Below are positions 21,501-32,500 of a DNA stretch of 64,000 bases, in pieces. The stretch spans positions 147,869,096-147,933,095 of the forward strand of contig OY856188.1 of NCBI GenBank assembly GCA_963693315.1. Direction: 5' to 3'. Under the pieces are notes generated by a model. The model was not told the origin of the DNA and did no database searches. It worked only from the letters and a program-made list of their open reading frames with translations. The DNA is from Diogma glabrata. Lineage: Eukaryota > Arthropoda > Insecta > Diptera > Cylindrotomidae. Numbering within the stretch: the first letter of the stretch is position 1; the number at the start of each line of letters is the position of its first letter. The position numbers were made by a program, and so were the translations under genes.

Positions 21501-22154
21501 ACTTTACGTATCCAGTGTACGTTCGCGTTAAGCATTATTATATTCAATATCTTATTTCACGATTTAAAATATCGTCGTCAAAAAATTAATTAGTAAACAA
21601 AATTTTTATAAAATAATTTTTCTTATGAAATAAAATAAGAACGCAAGTTCTTATTTTTCATTTTGTTTAATGTTTCACAAAAATGCCAAACAGCGTTTTT
21701 TATCACGTACACCAAGCTGTGGAGGTTAGTTAGAAACGAATGAAGAGTCAGTTGTTGTGTGGGATCGTGGTGAGCAATCAGCTCAAAAAAATACTTTTTT
21801 ATTCGCCTATATATTAAAGTGTTACTTTATTACTGTGATTTGCGGCTTTAAAGTATCACTTTTCAGCTATTTATTTTGTCGTCATAGCTACGTCCAAAAA
21901 AGTAAAAAGCATTTGTATTTGTTTAAATTCTATGAAAAATAAATTTTTTTATCAAAGCAACCCGCAAATTCAAAATTTCATTATCCAATTAAAATAGTTG
22001 TTGTCATTTGTTGTCATAGAATTTGGAAAAAATAATAAATATTTTTTCAAAGGTTACTTGTTCCACATATTTTGATTTTAAAATTTATGAAAATTTGTAA
22101 TTTTAATTTAGAATAAACAACTTTTCTTACAATATTTTGCTTGCGGCGAATAAA
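21501..22154. other. AT-rich stretch without recognisable gene
   Basis: It is part of the block inserted in Ty3-A. The plus-strand 61-codon frame at 21757-21942 has no recognisable domain. No terminal repeat of a known class is seen. Confidence 0.45.
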
Positions 22155-22289
22155 AAATAGTATATGATGCACGGACGTAAGCTATTTTGGACTTAATGTG
22201 GGTGCAAATCTCGGCTAGCGCCTCGATTTGCAAACTCCACATCCGTCCAAAATCTTTAGCTTTACGTCCTAGCATCATAATGTACTATT
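22155..22289. repeat. 135-bp imperfect palindrome (foldback element), family P
   Basis: The arms begin AATAGTATATGATGC and end GCATCATAATGTACTATT. They fold into a long stem through GGACGTAA, TTTTGGAC, ATGTGG and GCAAATC with a short loop. A 136-bp palindrome at 34665-34800 has the same outer termini (AATAGTATA and ATAATGTACTATT) but a different interior. Confidence 0.8.
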
Positions 22290-22435
22290 ATAAAAAAGTA
22301 CGGTAGTTATATTATTCTGTGTGAATAAATTTCTTTTATGCTTCACATGCATATAATGTTATTATAAAGTCTTGGATACGCGATATATAAACGCATCCAT
22401 AAAAACCGGGGCGTTATGAGAGGGCATTATTAATT

Positions 22436-24162
22436 CATAACGCCCGCTCTTAATACACTAAAATAATATTTTAAACTTCAAAATGTTTATCCTCATGGCA
22501 TACTAGACAGTTTGTTTTTGTCGTAAATTGTATTTTTGCTTTTAATTTAAAAAGTTTTAAAAAATGTTTATTAATTAATAATTTTTATTCAAATTAAATC
22601 AAAATTTTCAATACAGAATGTTACTTTTCGAAGTAAAAATGGCAATTTTCAAACTTGCCAGAAAAATCAACAGATTTACTGGAAAGATTGTCCGATACAG
22701 TTATCATTTTATTTGATATGGGGTAGGTTGATGATGTTGATGGTTGTTCTTGAACATTCGAGATGATTTCAAAACTAGAAATAGCACTTGTTTCTCCTTC
22801 AGATTGAACCTACAGCACTTGCAATCATGTTGGCAATTCTATTTTTCGAAGTGATGCTTTCTTCTATGTAGCTTTGTGCTACAGTGTCACTCTTCCATTT
22901 GCCGTGCAATTTAAGAGTTTCGAAAGACGCACCCCCCTCAATTAAGAGAGTAGACGAAGTGCGTCTCAAACAATGACCAGTAAACTGGTGAGGGTTTTCT
23001 AGTTTTAAGAACTTAGCAATAGTGTTTGGAACACTGCCTATCGTATTTTTTCCAACTGGTTGCATTGTACACTTTCTGTTTCTATATGTAAGAAAAAAAC
23101 GTGTCCCATTTGTTTTATTTGGCCTTAAATTCATATATTGTCGGACTATTTTCAGAGCACCCATTTCTTCTTCATCTATGATTGTAAAGCCTTTTGACGT
23201 ACCTGTTTTAGTTTCTGGCACTTTTACAATCAAAACGGAACCTTTATCAGTTACATCCTCAACTGACATTTTTACCATTTCATCTCTTTTTAAGCCTCCA
23301 AAGACTCCCATAACCAAAACTACCTTATGCAACAGATAAACGTCATCCGGAGCATCTTTTATGAAAGCCATAACCTGATTGCCGGTTAAAACTTGAGATT
23401 TTTTTGGCGTATAACCTCTTGATTTTGTTTTTAAAAACGAAAGCAATTGGTAATATTTTGAAATATCAATTTTTTCGTAAACTGTTAGGGTAGATTTTAA
23501 TATGGAGTATTTGGTTCACAGTGAATTCGGGGTATACTTTTCAGACTAAATAAAAAATTGAATTAATAAATTTACTTATTAAAATGTATAAACAAATTAG
23601 AATTACCAATTCTTGAAAGTATGCTAACAACACATTTTCATTCACTGCTTGTACTTTATTTCTTGATTTCCATGAACGAAAAATCCCGTAATCTTTATCA
23701 TATTGTTGTTTGGATTTAATTGGCAATAAAGATTCCGTTGCTTTTTGAGCATTTTGCTTAATAAACTCTGGCAATTGCAAATCCATTATTGTTTAGGACT
23801 AATTCAGAGTTCTGATGAATAATTATTTGAAACTTCAAACTGTTTTTTCTCATGGCAAACTACGCTACAAAATTTGGGAGAATTTGTTTATAGCAACGCA
23901 CAAACAACAAATAATTAATTTAAACTTCAAAATATTTATTTTCTTGGCATACTGGGATACATTTGTATTTTTTTGCATAGCAATATAGACTAACAAATTA
24001 AATTCTTTCTTAGTTTTTAGCTTATTAAGTGAAGCATAAAATCTTGTATGCACCACTGGCGTTATTGGGTATTACGCCCATCAAGCGACATCCATCCCTC
24101 GGGCCAAAGGCCCTCGGGCTAGATTACGTCGCTTTCCGGGCGTAATAACCTACATAACGCCC
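22436..24162 (-). mobile_element. Candidate tyrosine-recombinase transposon (Crypton-like), about 1.7 kb
   Basis: A spliced recombinase gene is bracketed by the direct repeat CATAACGCCC at 22436-22445 and 24153-24162. Each copy forms the right arm of a hairpin built on GGCGTTAT. Crypton-type elements carry a single recombinase gene, lack terminal inverted repeats and end in short direct repeats that act as crossover sites. The gene content and direct repeats fit this. The boundaries are inferred, and the inserted block in Ty3-A seems larger (about 21.4-24.25 kb). Confidence 0.5.
22799..23786 (-). pseudogene. Tyrosine recombinase, two exons, one nonsense codon
   Basis: Exon 1 is 23786-23607 (60 codons, MDLQLPEF start). 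A 61-bp intron (23606-23546) with GT...AG ends follows, then exon 2 is 23545-22799 in phase 0. The joined frame is about 308 residues. It has an N-terminal SAM-like DNA-binding region and the catalytic set of the phage-integrase fold: R147 (GLKRDEM), H251 and R254 (GHCLRRT), H274 or W277 (LHGKW), and nucleophile Y286 (SYIEES). The only break is TGA at 23516-23518, where tryptophan is likely ancestral. The protein would cut and rejoin DNA through a 3'-phosphotyrosine. Crypton-like transposase is the best guess; domesticated recombinase genes of this type also exist. Confidence 0.8.
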
Positions 24163-24172
24163 TTGGTACATA
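24047..24172. repeat. Long hairpin with GGCGTTAT termini
   Basis: The stem includes TATGCACCA, GGCGTTAT, GGTATTACGCCC and AAGCGAC paired with GTCGCTT, GGGCGTAATAACC, ATAACGCC and TGGTACATA. The loop contains CCCTCGGGCC AAA GGCCC. It lies upstream of the recombinase gene. A simpler hairpin with the same GGGCGTTATGA/TCATAACGCCC core is at 22419-22445. Confidence 0.75.
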
Positions 24173-24261
24173 AATAGCTATTATGTTAAATAAATAATCA
24201 TAATAATTATATCTTGTGGAAAATATAAAAGTTTAATAAATTGTTATAGTGAAATTAATCT

Positions 24262-24505
24262 AATAATTGGTGTTATTATTGTAACTTCTAAATAACTAAC
24301 TTCTGAAAATTCACTATTCAAAACCACTTGCTGAAACTTGTATGGAAACACACCAAAGCTTTGGGGCACAACATATTACTTTTGATACTATAATAACTGG
24401 TGTTATTATTGTAACTTCTAAATTACTAACTTCTGGAAATTCACTAATAAAAACCACTTACTGAAACTTGTATGGAAACACACCAAAGCTTCGGGGCACA
24501 ACAGG
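24262..24505. repeat. Tandem duplication (about 110 bp, offset about 135 bp) in Ty3-A protease/RT linker
   Basis: GGTGTTATTATTGTAACTTC through GGGGCACAACA is present twice (about 24268-24372 and 24402-24505) with scattered differences. It duplicates the peptide SFGVFPYKFQ of the minus-strand frame. One copy keeps a glutamine codon where the other has TAA. Confidence 0.8.
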
Positions 24506-24931
24506 AATATGGGTTTTTCCTACGGTTTGTTGAAAATTAAAAAGAGAAAGAAAATCTGTTCCGAGATACAAATCTAGTGATAGGTTCGGAGCTAAATATA
24601 GTTTTAGTAATTTCACTTGATCGTTAAAACGTACTTTAGCGTTTATATATCCCAAAATTCGCTCTTGGGTCCCATTAGCAGTGGTTACCAGAGAAGGTAG
24701 GTTTGAATGAAATACCCGTAGTTGATAAAAACTGCTCACAATTTCGTCCGAGAACACTGATATTAGCGCCGGAATTCAGTAATCCTCGAATTTTCTAGTT
24801 AAATACTTCAATTTCAGCGTATGGTCTTCCATCAGGTTCATCGGTGACTACAGAGGAACAAATACTTTTCAGGAGGATGCGTTTCTGTTTGAAATACATG
24901 AAGGCACGATGAAAGTGACGGTGCTTTGGTT
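24458..24931 (-). pseudogene. pol: Ty3-A pol start: aspartic protease region (decayed)
   Basis: The minus strand encodes a protease-like stretch with active site NSGA (AAT where GAT is expected). A frameshift follows, then the flap and C-terminal helix region ILGYINAKV and LYLGTDFLSLF. Upstream codons resemble the linker of Ty3-C, with a TAG just before the active site. An Asp-to-Asn change at the catalytic residue would abolish activity. Confidence 0.75.
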
Positions 24932-25628
24932 TTAGCTTTGCCTTTTCCCTGAAAAGCGATAAAAATCCGGGTCTACATTACAAGCTGCATCCATCATTGT
25001 CGGTTTCGGAAGTGGTTGTCTTTGAGGGATAGCCTCCCGATTGGTCATATCCCTCGACGGTGAGTTTCCCGAGTTTTTAAGTTCTTTCTTTTGAAAACAA
25101 TCTATACACTCATAGAATTTGACCCCATTCATACCGCAACCATAACAGAATATTCTGTCTGATGGCCTAGGGCACTTTCGAAAAGTATGGCCTGTAGCTT
25201 GGCAATCCCAGCAGATTGCTGATGCCTGATTATTAGAACTAGTGAATTGAAATGGGTTGTTGCCAGAATTATGTCTTGCATATAACGCTGAGATGTTGTG
25301 ATTTGTCGGAACACTATGAAGGGCATGACCATGAAATGGAGTGTCCTCCATTGATTCACTAGGTGAAAGGAGATGGCCTTCCTTTTTGATAATATCATTG
25401 AGTTCATTTGAAGACAGGGTAATTTCATTCACACGATTGACTTCATGGTACGGTCTAGGTTTCACTCTCATTTCCATCTCTGAGGATGAATATAAAGGAC
25501 TAAGAGGAAGAGAAGATTCGAGTGGAACAGGAGATTCGGTTCATTGAACCTAGCTCTATTTCTCAGTCGGTGCTGCAAACAAAAATTGATTGTGAAACTC
25601 AGTTTCCAATTCTCGTTCCTCTTAAGCC
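24932..25628 (-). pseudogene. gag: Ty3-A Gag, C-terminal fragment with zinc knuckle
   Basis: The open frame 25477-24932 (181 codons) carries CWDCQATGHTFRKC, a CCHC knuckle. A second cluster, CYGC...CIDC, is placed as in the Gags of Ty3-B and Ty3-C. Weak Gag-like sequence continues to 25628, where the 339-bp repeat begins. The capsid domain and 5' LTR are missing. Confidence 0.8.
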
Positions 25629-25967
25629 ACTAGTATTAATACAGGCAATTGTTTTTTTTTTAAAGGAATTCGAATCAAACATCAGAACGAGAACTGTGAT
25701 ACAGGAAAGGAGTTTCTCTTGGGCATCTTGCGGCGAGGTGACAAGAATTCGTTTTGGATATCATATGTTCCAGTTTTTTTGCATCTTGTCTGGAGATAAG
25801 AAAATACGACGAATTGGAGCTACCAATATAGAAATACTGTTGCACAAGGTCGTATTCTGCCAAGTTAACGAACGATTTCAGAGTATGGATGAATGCCGTA
25901 GTATAGTATACCGTAGTTTATGTATTCTTGTTTTTTTGCTAGGTTAAGTTTGTGATTTATATTACTA
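25629..25967 (+). repeat. 339-bp dispersed repeat, copy 2
   Basis: It is the inverted match of 2229-2567. It abuts the broken 5' end of Ty3-A gag. Confidence 0.7.
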
Positions 25968-26349
25968 GTGTTGATATCTTTATTAGTTGTATATTAGTAT
26001 AGTGATTTTTTTTTGGTACTAATTTGTTTTACAAAAAAAATTGTTAAATTTAATTATTAGTCTTGGTACATACGAAGCGTAGAAATACTGTAATTGTTTT
26101 CTTGGTTGTGTTTTTTTTTGAATTTTTTTGCAGAAAGCAGTCCAGGCTGAGCTCATCCTTGCTGCATCATTAGTATTAAATCTGCTTTCGGAGTAAGAAG
26201 TAGAATGGGCAATCCAGGAAAGAAATAAGCTAAAAATAAAAAAATTTTAGAATTTTTTTTTTCTATTGTAAATTAAAAAAAATTTATCTGAATATGTTCA
26301 CTGGTAGAACATTTTATAATTGATTATGCTAATAATATATAATGTTTAA
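25968..26349. other. AT-rich stretch without recognisable gene
   Basis: It contains T-rich tracts and A-rich tracts, with no open frame or repeat that I can name. Confidence 0.45.
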
Positions 26350-27724
26350 TTAATTAAGATTTAGAGTTATTATTGGAGATGATGAAGAAGAGATCCGGAT
26401 TTGTTTCAGATAGTGTTGTGAGATAAAAGCATTAGGCAACGGAAATTAAGACTTTGTAGACTTTGGATAGGACCGATAGTAAAGCTATTGGCCTATAATT
26501 TGAGATATCGGATTTTGGTCCCTCTTTGGGGGACGGGCTGGACATTTGCCAACTTCCAGCACGAGGGAAATATACCAGATTTGTAGGATTGGTAGAATAT
26601 TTTAGTCAAAGTTGGTGCAAGTTCTTTGGAAAAGGTTTTTAAGATAATGGGTGGAATATTGTCCATTCCTGAGGCTTTGTTGATGTTTAACCCCTTTAAA
26701 AGTTTAGCGACTATTTTGGGTTTGAAGTGAAGTTCATTCATATTAACTCCTGAAGACTGGATTTGGGGTATTTCTTTAGGAGTTTCCAAAACAGTGGAGC
26801 TCAGAGCAAAGCGTTCAGCGAACAAGCTAACTTTTATTGCGGGATCATTGACGATTTAATCACCATCAATAAGTGGGGGAATAGAAAATTTTGTACCAGA
26901 ATTTAAAGAATTAATGGCATTGTAGAAACTCTTGTCAGAAACAGACATAGACGTAAGTTTTGAGGCTTTCGCTCTGTCAATTTCAAACTTTTCGTTTGAG
27001 ATAATCTGCAGGTTAGATATTTTGTTGGCCTTTAGATATTGGGATCGATTAGTGGGAGTTTTGTAATGAATCCAAATATTAAATGATCTACGTTTGTTTC
27101 TAAGTGCCGTTTTTGGTAGCTTTCGAATACAAGTATTTTTGTTTGGGTTTTACTATGGAGAAAGGGACAAATTTATTGATAGCAAATTGGATGGTTTCTG
27201 TAAAGTTTTGAGCAGAAACATTTACATTGTCAGTGTAAAAACAATGGCGGTCGAAAGGGAAACCATGGAAAAAATTTTGAAGACCATTCTTATCCATTTT
27301 TGAGTAGTGAAATATTTTACGGGGCTTGGGAGCTGTAGTTTTAAGTAAATCAGTTTTGATAACTGATGAGATTAAATAATGATCAGAATTTCCAATACTA
27401 CCTTTCGCGACATCGACACTCGTAATACCTGGCATTGTGGTAAGATAGAGATCTAAAAGAAAACTATTATCACCGCCATTACGGGGAGTGAAAGTCGGGT
27501 TTTTAACAATTTGGAATAGGCCCTGAGACGCGGAAAAAAAATTTTGCCAGTTTTCCACTATTGTCAACATCGTCGGTCGATTTGGAGAATTCCAACCATG
27601 ATTTGTTGTGGACGTTAAAGTCACCGGTAACGATAACTTCACAATTAGGGGACTTTGCTCTAATCTCGTCCACAATTTTTGTCAGTATATTAAAAAAGTT
27701 TGGGTTACGTTTGTTGGGGGATCG
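26350..27724 (-). pseudogene. LINE-b fragment 1: endonuclease C-terminal half to RT N-terminus
   Basis: Reading down from 27724 on the minus strand there is an apurinic-type endonuclease with GDFNVHN and, further on, GNSDHYLI (catalytic SDH). A linker and then the RT entry KASGMDNIPPIILK, NYRPIALLSVLSKV follow. Several frameshifts interrupt it. The RT is cut after the YRP motif. The motif style is CR1/jockey group, and it is the same family as fragments 2 and 3. Confidence 0.82.
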
Positions 27725-27732
27725 ACATATGC

Positions 27733-29005
27733 AAATATGACATATGCAAATATTTCATGATAAGATGAAGAAATAATAACAAAATAATAAGTGAAAAACA
27801 AATTATGAGAAATTTGCAGAAAACAAAACAAAACTAATTGCCAATAATCCAGCTGATGCAGCGTACCCCAGACGCACCGCTCACCACCTCAATCGAGGCA
27901 CAAAGCCCACACATTATAACGTGTTGGTTCCGATTCCATTATTACGTGTTGGTTCCGATTCCTCGGAAGAGCTAATGAGCGGTACCACTACGGAACGCTG
28001 CCCAGCTAAGACTGAAAGTGCTGCCGTTGACTAATTAAAGTTCGTCCGCCAGCACCCTAAGGTATCATCTTGGCTAATGACATCTCCTGCCATTGCCAGT
28101 GGTATGTGATATCTCACGCTAACTCATATGTCAATGGCAGGGACAGGAGTACGCAGGGTAGTCAGAACGTAGATCAACATTGATCATAATAGATCAAAAT
28201 TGATCCCTCCTGCGGATGACGAATTGAATTTGAAAACTATTATTTTAGAGTAAACATTGAAAATAGTCCGTCGTTACAAAACTAGGAGAAACGAAGATAG
28301 TGATGATAGAACTAACATCACTATCTGCTGTTTATTCTAGAAGAAAGGACTATGATAATCGCCAATCACGTCTTGCTACAATAATTGCTTTGATGATGTA
28401 AAATATTTATTATTGAATGACGATGTGAGAATTTACGTCAAAAAGAAACAGAAACAGAAAACCTGGCTGTATACAAAAAATACAGCTATACATATATGTA
28501 TTAAAATTATTTAAATTATTTATCATTTTTTTTTTATTCTTTTTAAATTTATTTTTTTTTTTTTTAAATAAAATGTGTTGTGTAATAGGGTTTAGAATAT
28601 GTGTCACAACAACACATAAATACCTTTTAAGACCTAGGTCTAGACCTGGGTCCCACAACAACTGGCGTTCTAAGGTGTTGATTAACGCTTTTTTTAAACA
28701 TCTGCGGGTTGAAGCCACGCGAGACTAAGTGTTCCGGCAAACTATTCCATTTGTACGCAGTTCGGACAAAGAAGTCTCTCTGCGATCTGCCAGTATGACA
28801 GTGCGGGATCTTTACCGCTTCACCGGTTGCGGCAGCCGATTGCCGAGTGGAACGGGGGTAAGAATAAGTTTGAGGCATGATGCCGCTGATTTCATCTGAG
28901 CACTGCTGATGACGATATTTGTAAAAAACAACGAGGTCAGCAACAGTGCGACGATGTTGTAGGGAATCAAGTTTTGATGTCAAAGTTCGATCACCCACAA
29001 TTCGT
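27733..29005. repeat. Segmental duplication, copy 1 (uninterrupted)
   Basis: It matches 29632-29909 joined to 32501-33470, at well above 95% identity by eye. It consists of about 300 bp of unidentified sequence (AAATATGACATATGC start) and the 3' end of LINE-b. At 28032-28035 it holds a single TAAT, the empty site of the palindromic insertion in copy 2. An inverted repeat CCTGCCATTG/CAATGGCAGG lies at 28087-28141. Confidence 0.88.
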
Positions 29006-29410
29006 ATAGCCCGCTTTTGAACAGAGTGCTCTAATCTCGTCCACAATTTTTGTCAGTATATTAAAAAAGTTTGGGTTACGTTTGTTGGGGGATCGGTATA
29101 AAGCTATTGTAAAAAATGTCATTTCTGGAAGATAAATCTTCAAAACCATTGTATTGAAGCCGTCACCGAGTAGTTCAAAATTTGGAAAGCGCGTGTACGC
29201 AACACTCTCATGAATGAATGCGCATACGCCCTGATGGAGTTTGAAAGCTGATTCGAGCCTATATTTGGATTTAAGCGATTCTATAAAGAGAAAATTTTCA
29301 GAAACTTGTGTTTCTGTAGGGAATAGAATGTTCGATTTGTCGTGCTCAAGATGATGTTGCACGTGGTCATGGTTAGCGTTCAAGCGTTCTAGCGTTCCGC
29401 AGATGTTTTG
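28036..29410 (-). pseudogene. LINE-b fragment 2: endonuclease N-terminus fused to RT C-terminus and 3' UTR
   Basis: From about 29410 to 29036 the minus strand encodes the start of the endonuclease (LNANHDHV, TETQVSEN, SPNKRNPNFF). At 29035 it switches to the last part of the RT protein (SVQKRAIR, FFVRTAYKWNSLPEHL), ending in RSRPRS and a stop at 28627. A 3' UTR follows. Comparison with fragments 1 and 3 shows a junction at a shared TGC, so about two kilobases of ORF2 were lost by a microhomology-type deletion. Confidence 0.85.
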
Positions 29411-29631
29411 AACTTGTATTTAAAATTTTTTTATTGATTAATATATGTGTTGTCCCTGCAAATACCGTGGACGTACCGCTTTATGGGCGGGTGGATTGCG
29501 CAAATTTGCTTTACCACTTGCAGACTTATATCTTTTCGGTAGTACTGCCATATATATTAAAAGGTTTATTTTAATTTTTTTATGTTTTATTTTAAAATGG
29601 ATAACTAAGTAAAAAATCCTATCATACGATA

Positions 29632-29909
29632 AAATATGACATATGCAAATATTTCATGATAAGATGAAGAAATAATAACAAAATAATAAGTGAAAAACAA
29701 ATTATGAGAAATTTGCAGAAAACAAAACAAAACTAATTGCCAATAATCCAGCTGATGCAGCGCACCCCAGACGCACCGCTCACCACTTCAATCGAGGCAC
29801 AAAGCTCACACATTATAACGTGTTGGTTCCGATTCCTCGGAAGAGCTAATGAGCGGTACCACTACGGAACGCTGCCCAGCTAAGACTGAAAGTGCTGCCG
29901 TTGACTAAT
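29632..29909. repeat. Segmental duplication, copy 2, first part
   Basis: It is the same sequence as 27733-28035, interrupted after TAAT (29906-29909) by the LTR palindrome. It lacks a CGATTCCATTATTACGTGTT-type internal duplication that copy 1 has near 27930. Confidence 0.85.
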
Positions 29910-29941
29910 TGTAATGATTCAAATTAACAGAAAACCTAAAG

Positions 29942-29960
29942 GGTCCCTGTTTCGGCGCCA
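29942..29960 (-). promoter_or_regulatory. Primer binding site, tRNA-Lys(TTT)-like
   Basis: The minus strand reads TGGCGCCGAAACAGGGACC, two bases after the LTR end. It differs at about two positions from the complement of the animal tRNA-Lys(TTT) 3' end. Confidence 0.75.
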
Positions 29961-29962
29961 CG

Positions 29963-31071
29963 TGTAATAATTGGACCTTTGTTACTACTATATAAATTAA
30001 TAAAATCTGCCCGGGATGCCATTTCCCCTTAACGAATCTTAAATTTGGGAATCTCATACGTTTTTTCTAAATTTATCCTAACATCCCAAAGGGGAAAAAA
30101 GAATAATTAAACAAAAATTAATATATCTATAATCTAAAAATACCTTAAATTACAACTGTTGATTGGTGATTCACTTCCAGCGTTGTTTTTAATTTTCAAA
30201 GTTTAATTTTCAAAAACTCAGCAGCATGAAATAGATCCTTTCGTGCGAGGTTTCTGGCACATAAAACTATTATTCGTATTTTTTGTGCCCCATTGCGGCG
30301 TGAATATTCCAATTTGTTTGTAATTCAAATAAAAATTATAAGTTGCTTTACGAACCAACATTTATTATACTATTTAATTAATAATAATTAATTATTTTCT
30401 TTACTAATGATCTTATAAATCAAGACGAATTATTTAAAAATTCTGGTTTATATAAATTTATAACATGGAGTATGAAAAATTGGATGAAATTTGTAGCTAA
30501 AATCCACTGCGTATGAAACTTAATTTGATACGTTTGAAATAGATACAGTAACTTTAAATACATTTTGATATTACATTAATTGATATCTTACGAGGTATTT
30601 TATGTATATCTTGAAATTAACTCTTTCATTTTTTGTTTAATTAAAACTCTATTGATATCAATATCGCACAATTATGATACACCGCATAATGTTAACAATT
30701 AAAAAAACTATATCAAAAAAAAAAACTGTATTGTTTTTTTCCTTTAATCCAAATCAGAATGAATGTTGGAAAAATCGAACCAATGTGTTTTCTTGTTTTA
30801 CATCTTCTCGTAAAAAAACAAATCGTGTAATACTAAAAATTCAACAAAGATTAGCAACGACATCTGTTCGTCAGAATTGGAAATAAAATTGAGTACGTTC
30901 GTTTGCTTCTTATAGTATATTCAAAATTTAACTAGCAGTTAAGTTTTAGAAAATTTTAAAATTATTATTAATGTAAAGATGAACGGAAACTAATGAAATA
31001 CATTTTTATTGAATTGAAAACGAAGATGAATTTGGTTTTATTATTGTTTTGCAAATATTGCGAACGTTACA
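29963..31071 (-). repeat. LTR, left arm of palindrome (1109 bp)
   Basis: On the minus strand it starts TGTAACGTTCGC and ends TTATTACA. It is a near-perfect inverted copy of 31397-32500 and a diverged relative of the Ty3-C LTR (shared GAGATTCCCAAA, TGGACCTTTG and the terminal TGTAACG). Confidence 0.92.
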
Positions 31072-31396
31072 ATGTCTTTTCGTTAGGTAGGGTTGTTCCT
31101 CTGGCTGATTGTCGTCTCTGGGGTTCACATCTTCAGGTCATACTTACTGGTTGTATCGGGGTGTCCATGGTGCTGACGTTCGGATGGATGGTCGGTCTCA
31201 ATACTCGGTGAAGTTCCTAAGGACCTCATGAGTGGTGGAACCGGTCATCGGTCTTGACGCCAGTGACTGTGGGTATCTCGATCCCAGATACCGTTTAATA
31301 GGTGGAAGTAGTTCGGTGGTTTTCTGTCATGGAGGGGATGGCGACGTTTTTGTGATTTCAAGAGTAAAAATCTTGGTTTTTACCTTGAATTCATGG
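31072..31396 (+). other. Ty3-C-family 3' UTR between the LTR arms
   Basis: It is the reverse complement of 38298-38630 with scattered substitutions, that is, the stretch from just after pol to the 3' LTR of Ty3-C. A 76-codon frame running from it into the LTR (31232-31462) is also open in Ty3-C (38462-38232) but looks non-coding. Confidence 0.88.
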
Positions 31397-32500
31397 TGTA
31401 ACGTTCGCAATATTTGCAAAACAATAATAAAACCAAATTCATCTTCGTTTTCAATTCAATAAAAATGTATTTCATTAGTTTCCGTTCATCTTTACATTAA
31501 TAATAATTTTAAAATTTTCTAAAACTTAACTGCTAGTTAAATTTTGAATATACTATAAGAAGCAAACGAACGTACTCAATTTTATTTCCAATTCTGACGA
31601 ACAGATGTCGTTGCTAATCTTTGTTGAATTTTTAGTATTACACGATTTGTTTTTTTACGAGAAGATGTAAAACAAGAAAACACATTGGTTCGATTTTTCC
31701 AACATTCATTCTGATTTGGATTAAAGGAAAAAAACAATACAGTTTTTTTTTTGATATAGTTTAATTGTTAACATTATGCGGTGTATCATAATTGTGCGAT
31801 ATTGATATCAATAGAGTTTTAATTAAAAAAAAAATGAAAGAGTTAATTTCAAGATATACATAAAATACCTCGTAAGATATCAATTAATGTAATATCAAAA
31901 TGTATTTAAAGTTACTGTATCTATTTCAAACGTATCAAATTAAGTTTCATACGCAGTGGATTTTAGCTACAAATTTCATCCAATTTTTCATACTCCATGT
32001 TATAAATTTATATAAACCAGAATTTTTAAATAATTCGTCTTGATTTATAAGATCATTAGTAAAGAAAATAATTAATTATTATTAATTAAATAGTATAATA
32101 AATGTTGGTTCGTAAAGCAACTTATAATTTTTATTTGAATTACAAACAAATTGGAATATTCACGCCGCAATGGGGCACAAAAAATACGAATAATAGTTTT
32201 ATGTGCCAGAAACCTCGCTCGAAAGGATCTATTTCATGCTGCTGAGTTTTTGAAAATTAAACTTTGAAAATTAAAAACAACGCTGGAAGTGAATCACCAA
32301 TCAACAGTTGTAATTTAAGGTATTTTTAGATTATAGATATATTAATTTTTGTTTAATTATTCTTTTTTCCCCTTTGGGATGTTAGGATAAATTTAGAAAA
32401 AACGTATGAGATTCCCAAATTTAAGATTCGTTAAGGGGAAATTGCATCCCGGGCAGATTTTATTAATTTATATAGTAGTAACAAAGGTCCAATTATTACA
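31397..32500 (+). repeat. LTR, right arm of palindrome (1104 bp)
   Basis: It starts TGTAACG and ends TTATTACA, directly followed by TAAT. It is the partner of the left arm, and the two could pair as a stem of about 1.1 kb. Confidence 0.92.

Larger units (their letters stand above)
29910..32500. mobile_element. Head-to-head LTR palindrome of a Ty3-C-related element, TSD TAAT
   Basis: A minus-oriented LTR with its primer site and 53 bp of leader (29910-31071) is joined at its 5' end to 325 bp of 3' UTR plus a plus-oriented LTR (31072-32500). TAAT flanks both sides (29906-29909, 32501-32504) and copy 1 of the host duplication has one TAAT. The whole 2591-bp structure therefore entered as a unit. 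The outer ends read TGTAAT and ATTACA. There are no coding domains, so it depends on another element's enzymes. Confidence 0.9.

Noticed and set aside
31232..31462. 76-codon frame shared with 38232-38462
   Set aside because: It spans the 3' UTR/LTR border of a repeated element. The similarity is explained by the repeat, and residue changes are as frequent as silent ones.
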